A stretch of 64,000 nucleotides of DNA from Daphnia pulex (lineage: Eukaryota; Arthropoda; Branchiopoda; Diplostraca; Daphniidae). The stretch covers positions 8,423,001 to 8,487,000 of the forward strand of contig NC_060026.1 of NCBI RefSeq assembly GCF_021134715.1, given 5' to 3'. The notes below the pieces were generated by a model, which was given only the letters and a program-made list of their open reading frames with translations, was not told the DNA's origin and did not search any database. Made by a program: the position numbers and the translations under genes. Shown piece after piece: positions 55,704-64,000 of the stretch. How positions within the stretch are numbered: the stretch's first letter is position 1; each line of letters opens with the position of its first letter.

Positions 55704-55775
55704 GTATAATGGCGTAGCGGTATAATCACGGCGAACGAAGAATATTGTTGTGAGTTCGATACTCATAAATGAACA
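55704..55775 (+). other. tRNA-like module 1 in the transposon
   Basis: TAGCGGTATAATCACGG resembles a Pol III A box and GAGTTCGATACTC a B box, at tRNA-like spacing. A full cloverleaf is not convincing. It may be a tRNA relic or SINE head. Confidence 0.4.
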
Positions 55776-55924
55776 AATGTTTAATTATGTTATCGGCAAC
55801 AATTCTTATTCTCTTTGATAATTGAGATCATTTGAAATGAAATCGCGATATCAAATGAAAATAGAAATCAAATTGGGCTTAGGTTTCGCTAATCAAGTGT
55901 TGACATGTTATTGTTTTATAAAGT

Positions 55925-55998
55925 TTGTGGTGGTCTAGTGAATAAGGTAGTAGAATGCTACTACAAAGGTCGAAGGTTCAAGCCTTGAATATGTTGAA
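55925..55998 (+). other. tRNA-like module 2 in the transposon
   Basis: TGGTCTAGTGAATAAGG (A-box-like), a hairpin GTAGTAGAATGCTACTAC, then AGGTTCAAGCCTT with an excellent B box and a pairing T arm. Possibly a tRNA pseudogene or SINE head. Confidence 0.45.
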
Positions 55999-56149
55999 GA
56001 TCTTCCTGGTGATCTAGAGCGGGATCAGAGCTGGATTTTTTCTTACCGAATAAATTTTTAAAAAAATCCATTTGACAATGGACGTTAATCAGGAATTTTT
56101 TAAAGATATAAATACAATTGGGATTTCAACCATGAATTAATTATATGTT

Positions 56150-56230
56150 TTACCGGATATGTGATTCGAACCTCATACATCAAGGAAACCGCGCATTCCA
56201 ATCTAGCATTAAACCTCGGAGCTATGATTT
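56150..56230 (-). other. tRNA-like module 3 in the transposon
   Basis: On the minus strand, TAGCTCCGAGGTTTAATGC (A-box-like) is followed about 35 nt later by GAGGTTCGAATCACATATCC, a near-perfect B box. The opposite orientation to modules 1 and 2 argues for separate origins. Confidence 0.45.
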
Positions 56231-57472
56231 GTTTCGAAGATGTCAGCGATAGAGTATTGTATAGTATAGACAAAGTCCCCCATTCGGCTGTCCCAATTAG
56301 CATCATAGCACCTTATGGCAGCAAAACTACAACTATTTTTTCAAAAAAATTCTCGGTTTTTCATTCTTTTTGCATTTTTTAAAGCGAATCCCAAACATTT
56401 TATGAAAGTGTACGGGATTAATGAAAAAAGTTAAGACTTAAATAATATTGCCAATAAAATAATAAGGGGCTATAGTTTGGGACATAAGATAAGGTACTAT
56501 GAGATGGAAGAGCCATTATCTAATTCAAATATTGACATAAAATTCAAAAATTTTCGCGAAAATTCCTGAAACCCTATTCGCTTTTAATGCCATTTTATGA
56601 AAAGAATAAAAAACAAATAAGTTGAAATGACAATTTTCTTGAGCCTGGATAGAATCAATCCTGAGTCCCTGAAATATTATTTTTCAAAAAATGCTTAAAT
56701 GACAAAAAAAAACCCTAAACCTTATACATCAATCGATTCGCCTTCAAATTCTGCGTCGATTGATGTACAGACATGGCGAAATAACGAAAAAAAAAAATTC
56801 AAAATTTTTTGTCCCAATTCGCGTCTGCTGTCCCAAATTCGCATTTTTCTTCCATTTCCTGGTAATGAAATATTTCGATAAATATTCAAAATACTGACAA
56901 AACCTTTTATAATATTGTAGAACTTTTCATTCTCTATCTTTTGATATAATTATTTAAGGGATTACTTCACTTATACTCTAGATATTCCTTATGCCGTGAT
57001 TATTTTTGCTAACAGCCAACACAGAGCCCGAATTTCTTGGCCGTAAGCAAGATTCTGAAATTTCAATTAACGATATCTCGTTTAATTCTGAATATTATAT
57101 GACGCCCTTTTGCTTAATAGCGTATCCCCCCCTATATTTTAAATTTAATTAATTAGATTTTGCAATAAACCTCAAAATTTTTTGTATTTTACTTTAAGAA
57201 AAAAAAGTCGATTTGTGTCCCAATTCGCGTTTTCGCCGCCCGTGTCCCAGTTCGCTGTTTTACCCTACTTCATCATCGGATTCAGAAAAAAGAGCGACTT
57301 AAAAACCATATCATAGTAGTATGATATCTGGTACGGTACCCGTATGATATCCGTACGTCAAAAATTACACATGCACGGACATGAAAGAGAACCTCTCTAG
57401 ATGCCGGAGCTAGCCGGAATGAGGTTTGCTTCCTTCGCCTTTGGCGGCCCTCTACCAGACATTTCTACCCAT

Positions 57473-57880
57473 CACTTAACCGTGAAGTGAAAGACAGGAG
57501 AAACAACGACGTACTAAGAGTTTGATATCATACTGAAGCCTAGCTGGAACTTATCCGCTTGGCGGTGCTGTGCGGTGGTAGGGCAGTTTTATTTTTTGTG
57601 TTTTCAACATTTGCAGAAGTTAGCTACTGTAGCAAAGTTTTATTGTGTTTTCAACATAGCTTAAGTGAATTCCTTTCATGAAGCAGTGAATTTATGTTCT
57701 CGAAATTCCTATTTTAATCTTTGTTTCCCTTCCCAGTTCCCACTGCTTTGCAAAACTGCCAACCACCGCACAGCGCCACCAAGCGGTTGAGTTCTAGCCA
57801 GGCTTTAGCAAGATATCAGATTTTGGTCTGTTAGTCTATTCCGTTGTTTCTCCTAACATTCTTCTTCATGACTTAACACA
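57473..57880. mobile_element. Foldback/MITE-like element, about 410 bp
   Basis: Two long arms (57,473-57,597 and 57,745-57,880) are imperfect reverse complements. The left reads AGGAGAAACAACG, GAAGCCTAGCTGGAAC, CCGCTTGGCGG, GCTGTGCGGTGG; the right arm mirrors each. The loop has a repeated TGTGTTTTCAACAT. No coding capacity. Arms have diverged, so it is an older insertion. Confidence 0.8.
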
Positions 57881-58768
57881 AACAAACTAAGCACACATGT
57901 CAGAGTTGCCAGATTGCAAAATACCCAAAGAGGCTCTTCACATCGTATTTCCTTGACATTTCATTGATAATACTAGAAGAATTAGCTTTAAAGCTTATGG
58001 GTGTGTTTAAAAGCTTTACAGCTAATAGGATCTTCATCATCATAAAAAATGATAGACTTGTGCCTATGGTTTTGAGATACCATCTTTTGCACCTCTGCTT
58101 CAAATATCTGGTCTGAAGACAAAAGTAACTGATTTGCAAGACGAATCAGTTCACGAACTGTATGCATTTGATGTACATGCCGTTAAATTGGAGTATTTTG
58201 TACAATAGGATTTTCTGTTTCAATGACGCCATTGCATTTGTTACTTGAAGTTGTAGTTAAAACTGAAATAATATAAGTCATCAATTTATTAATGAGACTG
58301 AGTTTGTAAATTTTTAACAATACAAGATCGACTTATCTATAAATACTGTTCAAAGAAAAAGATCCATTGACATCCGGGGTTTGGGAAAATGTTGCAACAA
58401 CTGACGGTTGAAGTGGTCTTCCGTTCTTGGCTTTTTTTTACCAGCATTCGTCGTGGACTTTTAAAGGCTATCATACTCATGCTACCAAACTGTAAATGTG
58501 GTTGTGGCTTTTCGCCAACCCTCTTTCTTTAAAATTTATAAGTATTTATAAAGATAAAGGTTAAAAGTAAAGATTAAAAGTAAAATTAAGACAAATAAAA
58601 CTTAGTTGTCGTCTGCTGAAGGGAGTGCTTAAACAGATGAGAAAATACTAAACACAATTCGACCTCTGAGGTTGTCGTTGTTTTAGTTAACACGGTGAAG
58701 AAAATCTCTACAGTAGTCTCAAATTCCGTGACTCTCCGGTTAATTCATCGAATAACCCTTACATTTAA
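57881..58768. other. AT-rich sequence, no gene seen
   Basis: Nothing I can name. The 79-codon minus-strand frame at 57,900-58,139 has no recognisable motifs. Confidence 0.5.
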
Positions 58769-59580
58769 GGGAAGAGGGGGGTTATATAGTCCGCTGTACT
58801 ATGTGAAACAGCAAGTTAAAAAATATTTAATTAAATTCTAAAATTCTAAAATTAATTCATGATGTTGTTCATAGGTATCTACTCTATTCCCTAAAAAATC
58901 ATTACTTTTGTATAGTAAGTTTTTTAGTTTTTAAAAAAACAAAAAAAGCACTCTAAAATTCTTTAAAAAAACAATTTTTTTTAATTTACTCAAAATTTTA
59001 AAAGAAAAGTGAGATAACAAAAGTGTAGTTATACCTTCTATCTTTAATCCCCCCCAAAAATAAAATTTCTTACTTCAAAAAAGTGTTTTATAATTCAAAT
59101 TTTCCGAAAAGCGTTTTTGGGGGGATATTTGGGACGAAGATGTGGGGTTAACTGGGACTAAAAGGGCAATGGGTAATAAGCGGAGCTTAGCTCAGTGGCA
59201 ACGCTGAAAAAAAAATAATTTTTAAACATATAATTTTTAAACATACAATAAACCCAAATACATAATGAAAAACAAATACTAGGTGGCAAATATAATCGCA
59301 TGATATTTTGAAATTAATTTATAACACTATTTTAGTGCTAAATTTAGAGTGTTTCGCCCTGTCTCAAATAAACCCCGAATTTTTCCACGCCCACTTTTTT
59401 TCCGCAACTTTAAAAATTGGTAGCGGGTAAACTAACGAATCTAAAATAAAATGAAAAATACTGGAGATAGAAAAAAGTGAGACAAATACAATAAAACATT
59501 TATTTTACAAATCAGATGATTAGGAAAGGCCCAACACGAGAAAGACAAAAACCGGTCCAAATAACCCCACTCTCCCCTAC
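58769..59580. mobile_element. Possible 0.8-kb inverted-end element
   Basis: GGGAAGAGGGGGGTTATATA at the left and, reversed, GGGGAGAGTGGGGTTATTTG at the right look like diverged inverted ends. Inside are TGGGACGAAG and GGGGTTAACTGGGAC motifs in the same style, and an isolated A-box-like TAGCTCAGTGG near 59,188. The ends match imperfectly, so confidence is low. Confidence 0.3.
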
Positions 59581-60439
59581 CTGATTTCTTGACAATTTTT
59601 TTTTCCCTGAATTTTCCACGTACTGGGTCCATCATCCATCATCTGATTTGTTTGCACCCAGTTCATTGTCAAAGAATATTGAACTAAATGTGATCATTGC
59701 TCTGTGGATTTTAATCTGGTTTGTTTCTGTGATGTGCTTGTCCAATGGTGGATCAAAATGTAAATGTAATAATACCCTTTATTATTCTGGGAGTAATTAA
59801 AGGATTAACAATGTCTAGATAGCGAGTAAAAGTTAATAATATTAAAAATAGATAATTTACATAAAACTAAATAAATATTTCATTAAAAATGTGTTCACAA
59901 ATATTACTCCCATACATCACACTTTTTATCATTATAAATTTGTATTCACTGTCTTTACTTGTCTGTTGAAATGTTTCAAAGCTGATTTTCTACTTCTTTT
60001 TTTAGGTAATCTAAAATGCATTTTTTTGTTTCCAATTAAAATGCAGTATTTTGGCCAAATTACTGCAGTAATAAGCGGTTTTTCTGCAGTAATTTGCAAA
60101 AACTACAGTCTAACTGAAGTTGTTTTTCAGCTGGGTTGCAGTAAATCTTAGATTTTGCAGTTAGATTTTGTCTTCAAGTAACACGGTTTGATTTATTGTG
60201 TTTTATTTGTATCATCTTTTAAAATTGATTTCTTATTCTTTTCTTCAGTTTTTTTAATAATTTCATCGCCATGGACTTAATGGACGAAGTTGAATCTGGT
60301 TCTTCAATTTCCATTGCATTATTTAATATGAAAAATATAAGATTATGACAATCTGTAGGATAGGTATAAGTACTTTAATTGGAATTTTCTCCTTCACTTG
60401 TCCCATGATGAGGCTCCTTTCTATTTTGACACTCTCCGT
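59581..60439. other. AT-rich sequence, no gene seen
   Basis: No supported feature. The stretch 60,045-60,160 has repeated TGCAGTAAT/ACTGCAGT words but no clear structure. Confidence 0.5.
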
Positions 60440-60760
60440 TGTTCGTCTAGAATTGGAAGTGCATCGCCAGTATCGATTCGGTGTTCAATTAGATGGGTTA
60501 ACGGTTTTTTGAAGCACTTTTGGAAGATGTACAATAAAGTTCCCAGCTCCAAAATTTGTTGACAAACCTTCTGTAATTCTAACTCGAATTAGATTTTCAT
60601 TTTTTGTTACGCTGACCGTGTGTTCTTCTTCATTTACTAATCCAACAGAATAGCCGTCTTCTTTTGTAAAGACTTTTTTTCTACCTTTTTTCTACTTCCA
60701 ACAACATATGAAGCGGTTTCATAAGTTTTGCCACATGCTGCTGTGGGAAAGTCCTCGAAT
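60440..60760 (-). mobile_element. Ty3/gypsy fossil (protease to reverse transcriptase start)
   Basis: The minus-strand reading includes THLIEHRIDTGDALP, matching the conserved HxIDTGDA stretch at the start of gypsy reverse transcriptase, preceded by protease-end-like sequence. Short, broken and without LTRs. Its borders are uncertain. Confidence 0.55.
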
Positions 60761-61288
60761 AAGTTGTGTTATGATTTCGACTTCTGTAACCAGTGTTGGC
60801 CTACTTCAGCATAGTACAGACTTTGCTAGAGCGTACTGAGTTCCAGGCCCATCCGATAGTTAGCGGCGATCAGCAACTAGAGCTTGCCAGGATCCTTCCG
60901 TCAACTCTCTTACAAACGTCCTCTTATTTATGCCCTCCTCTTTTATGTAGGCAAATAATGGATTGCCTGTCGACGATTCTGTAGTCTTTGACGCCAACGT
61001 CGAAATTCTTTTCATTGACTTACTTTTTTCTTCAAAAGCATTTTATTGCCAGGTGTGAAACTTTGGTCAGTGTTGGTATACTATAGATTGGGATTCCTAC
61101 TATATACGGGAAAATCATTAAGTCTAGCTTCATTAAGGTGTTGCTTTATTGTTAACAGCGTTCAAACAATCATCAAGCGATGCAAGAGTAAGAGAAGTTC
61201 AAATAAAATTGAACTGATAGCTAGTCATGTGACATTTTCGTTAAAAAAACAACAATACAAATATTCAATTAATTTCCTTCTCCTTTAG
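60761..61288. other. Unassigned stretch
   Basis: Two plus-strand frames of 63 and 80 codons (60,793 and 61,046) have no recognisable motifs and low-complexity ends. I see no gene here. Confidence 0.45.
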
Positions 61289-61378
61289 GTGAAGCAAGCA
61301 ATGTTGTGGTTTTTTCTGATAGTTGCTTCCGGGCATACCAAATTGAGAAATCTGGTTGCTCAGGAACACAATATAATG
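61289..61378 (+). other. Candidate internal exon, 90 bp
   Basis: Polypyrimidine tract and acceptor (CCTTCTCCTTTAG) before, donor-like ATG/GTAAAT after. One frame reads EASNVVVFSDSCFRAYQIEK; another frame is also open. No family recognised. Confidence 0.3.
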
Positions 61379-62461
61379 GTAAATTTTATTCCGTGTATTC
61401 GTATGCGACATTCTTCGAAGAAAAGAAAATTCATTACATCGTTTTCTTTTTAAATTAAAGTAAAGAATGCTCTGGAGACAGGATAAAATCGGATTGATGG
61501 TACGGCACTAAAAAAGTCTTGTAAGTCTTAATACAAGGCTAGGCTTCTTCATCCTTCATGAATTCCCACCGCGACTCGGATCCATGTGATTTAAATCTAA
61601 TTATTTAATGTTAAAGTAAATAAATATCAATAATTTCTTCGAGATCATTACATACCTGAGAATTCGGCATGTTAAGGGAACAATGCGCTTTAGTTTCCGA
61701 TTGTAGAAAAAAATAATAATAGGGACACAATGAACCATCGTCACCAAAGAGATCTGTCGCCGTATCCCAGTTGTAATTGCACAAAAACATCAATCAAAAA
61801 CTTTGAAGATTGTTTCAATTAACATAAGTCGAACCTATAGATGTCGCATTCAGGCAAATTAATTTCATCGTTGATGGCAGTTCACAGCTGATCACTTAAT
61901 TTGGAATTGTAGAGATTTCTAGCTGCAGTACTCAAATTCTTATCATTTGAATGTGGGATGTGACCAACAACAGTGCAGTACGGAAGGAGAATTTGTAAGA
62001 ACAACTGCGCTATAATGAATAGGGCGTCCCTAATAAGACATGAATGTTACGATTACATTCCTCGTACGTACATTTTTGGATCTGGGATATTCTGTCAGTA
62101 CATACATAGGATGTACACAACACATGGACTTAGCATAGACTATATCTTCTGTATGTCCTGTCAAGTTTATGCATATTACATTCAAAACGTGTCCAAATCG
62201 GTACAGATACAAAAAAAAATAATTTTATCCTTTAAAAACCAACCCAGAAGTATTTTTGGTAGGGTATAAAACTAATTGCTAAATATTAAACGGGAAAAGT
62301 AATAACACAGCAGTAGCATTGTTTTCCAATAATGTATTCAGATTATCAAACGGAAAAATAGGAATTAGAATACCTAAGCAGATAAATCAGGGAATCGTTA
62401 TGATCACCACCAAGAAAAGATACTAGTTATCTAAATCTGTTTTGTCGTTCAGGTTTCCAGC
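61379..62461. other. AT-rich sequence, no gene seen
   Basis: Overlapping frames on both strands at 61,973-62,269 are mutual shadows without motifs. Nothing else is supported. Confidence 0.45.
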
Positions 62462-63220
62462 GTGATCGTTTGTCGTCCAGTAAGATCGAGCAAGATCGAT
62501 TGTCGACACCGTCAGGCTTTTCACTGTTTTGGCACCTTCTGTGACCATCTGCTACGTAAAACAATTGCTGATCAGTCAATTAAAAAACCCCAATTCAGTT
62601 TCCAAAAATTTGAAGCTTTATCCTTGTTTCTTGATTCAGTGGTCTGTAGGAGAAAAGAGGCGCCATCCGACCCGCAATTTCCGGAACGCTGCCTAGTTTA
62701 TCAATCCAAAGATCCTGTTGTTCTACCCGCCCTCAATGCCACTTTCCGATATTGGTCTGGATTTCATCCTTCAGTGACGCTAACTGCTGCATGGCTAATG
62801 AGCCATTTAAAATACGTTGAAATAAAAATTTCGTCCTACTATTACCGATCTGACATTAGGATAGAATGCGACGACGATGTGGCTGATTTACTTGGCAGAA
62901 AAAACGGGTAAAGCGTATTGCATACCCTTTTGGGCATATATGCAATACCCACCAGAGATTCTGGAAAGCGGGATCTATTGCCTGTAAAGTATTGTTTTCG
63001 GGTATTTCCACGGCGTCTTCCAATCCTTCTACGTATTGATTTAAACAGAAAAAAGGGCTACAACAACAATTTTAGTCGCACCTTCTTCCTTGTCGAGCGC
63101 ACGGACACTGTATACAAGTTCCAACGCCACAACTACACTGTAAAATTATTCGAAAAAGACCCAATTCAAATCCAACCAAAAAGTCTAATGATTACGATCA
63201 GGAAGGTGAAGACCATCTAG
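62462..63220 (+). other. Two adjoining unrecognised ORFs
   Basis: Open stretches of 149 and 100 codons follow one another (62,462-62,911; 62,918-63,220). Composition is protein-like and less AT-rich than the flanks. The first has KFEALSLFLDSVVCRRKE, FRYWSGFHPSVTLTAAWLM and a Cys/Asp-containing end. The second is basic (FPRRLPILLRIDLNRKKG, TFFLVERTDTVYKFQRHN). They may be remains of one gene or of a mobile element. No family could be assigned. Confidence 0.35.
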
Positions 63221-63661
63221 CTGACTATAGAGTAGGTCAGTGACAGAAGGCAGGAGATTAGGTCGGTAGAGTAGAGCATCCTGAAGGACTTCGTTGGCCA
63301 GTTCTGGCTGAGTGGAATTATACGTACCACTTGAGCGTTCCAAGCGATGTCCTCACACTGCTAAATCCAAATCTCATGGGGTGAAAGCAGATGCTGGGGG
63401 ATGATGCGGCGCTCGGCTTGAACAACCCGAAAAATTACTTTTCCGAGCCGAATATCCTTCGCCAGACGCTCGGGAGCGACAACTTGTGCAGATTGATGTG
63501 TAACTTGTTACCCTTGTTTTTCTAAACGTTGGTTTCTTTATGATTGAACAGTGATTTCCTTATTAACAACAACCCGAATCACCCGACTAATTTTAATATT
63601 TCTTCGACTTGGCATGAGGTAAAGAGGAAGACAAGAAAACGAAAACAAAACAAATAAATTT
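63221..63661. other. Unassigned, GC-richer stretch
   Basis: 63,250-63,490 is GC-richer and the minus strand reads QVVAPERLAKDIRLGKVIFR with continued open sequence for about 40 codons. I cannot name it. The rest is AT-rich. Confidence 0.35.
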
Positions 63662-63990
63662 CTGACCGATGGGCTCAGATGGACCAACGACCAGGGATAA
63701 ACGATGATAAACAATAAATAAACATTACAAGCAACGTTTCAGTAAAAAATTAACAAGGAAATGATAGATCGGCAAACTGATTGAAAATTTGAACATCAGC
63801 CCGTCTTTCATCAATGGTGCAGCAATATGGCGGCTCCCGCCCACTCAGTTCAATGCCTCACCTGACTCAATGATCAACACCGTATAAGGGTCCACCAAAT
63901 ATCTGACTGGTCGGCTCAAATGGACCAACGAACAGGGAAAATAAAAACCATAAGTAACGTTTCAGTAAAAGATGAACAAAGAAATTATGG
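63662..63990 (+). repeat. Direct repeat pair at window end
   Basis: 63,662-63,760 and 63,904-63,990 share CTCAGATGGACCAACGA / CTCAAATGGACCAACGA, CAGGGA and AACGTTTCAGTAAAA in the same order, about 240 bp apart. The second copy has lost some bases. It may continue beyond the window. Confidence 0.75.
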
Positions 63991-64000
63991 TGTAACAAAA

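Larger units (their letters stand above)
55184..57267. mobile_element. 2.08-kb non-autonomous DNA transposon
   Basis: Perfect 25-bp terminal inverted repeats: TAGGGTAAAACAGCGAACTG and onward at 55,184-55,208, mirrored at 57,243-57,267. A motif related to AATTGGGACA recurs inside in both orientations (for example near 55,262, 55,308, 56,288, 56,813, 56,832 and 57,222), like subterminal transposase-binding repeats. No transposase ORF. No clear target duplication, so the superfamily is undecided. Three tRNA-like modules lie inside. Confidence 0.85.

Noticed and set aside
59182-59210. tRNA gene near 59.19 kb
   Set aside because: Only an A-box-like TAGCTCAGTGG is present, with no B box or cloverleaf after it.

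Overview
The window looks like an animal nuclear genome and has no bacterial organisation. It has intron-like exon blocks, eukaryotic tRNA genes with internal A and B boxes, a non-LTR retrotransposon, Tc1/mariner-type and other inverted-repeat elements, and decayed Ty3/gypsy pieces. Base composition (AT-rich) and the repeat families suggest an arthropod. A cladoceran such as Daphnia, known for very high tRNA gene counts, would fit, but nothing here proves the species.

Region 1 (about 1-49,571) is a giant tandem array. The basic unit is almost exactly 1.0 kb. It holds a tRNA-Trp gene (anticodon CCA, minus strand) and a tRNA-Gly gene (usually GCC, plus strand), transcribed divergently from a spacer of about 282 bp. 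Each unit also carries a minus-strand exon-like open stretch of about 66-110 codons of unknown origin. I count 36 tRNA-Gly loci and 35 tRNA-Trp loci, including truncated ones. Several copies have changed anticodons: Gly bodies with TCC, CCC, ACC, GCA or GCT, and Trp bodies with CAA or ATA. Longer blocks of units are themselves duplicated, which points to unequal exchange and gene conversion.

Three times (1-2642 partial, 4316-8479, 20,938-25,102) the spacer between Trp and Gly has lost about 169 bp and gained a 4.16-kb segment called B here. B holds the end of a transposase-associated protein and a multi-exon DUF4806-type gene, both decayed. Copies 1 and 2 of B lie in a 5,837-bp direct duplication with almost no differences. 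A 3.6-kb L2/CR1-like LINE with an intact 1,088-codon ORF sits only in the second duplicate (9071-12,672), flanked by a 6-bp target duplication. A 209-bp Tc1/mariner-type MITE sits in one array unit (30,318-30,526).

Region 2 (49,572-64,000) is AT-rich, gene-poor transposon graveyard. It contains three Ty3/gypsy fossils (49,572-52,582; 53,728-53,976 minus; about 60,440-60,760 minus), a 393-bp tandem repeat (53,891-54,757), a 2.08-kb element with perfect 25-bp inverted ends that carries three tRNA-like modules (55,184-57,267), a foldback element (57,473-57,880), a few exon-like blocks, and unrecognised ORFs near 62.5-63.2 kb. No complete host protein gene could be identified. The only intact large coding sequence is the LINE polyprotein.
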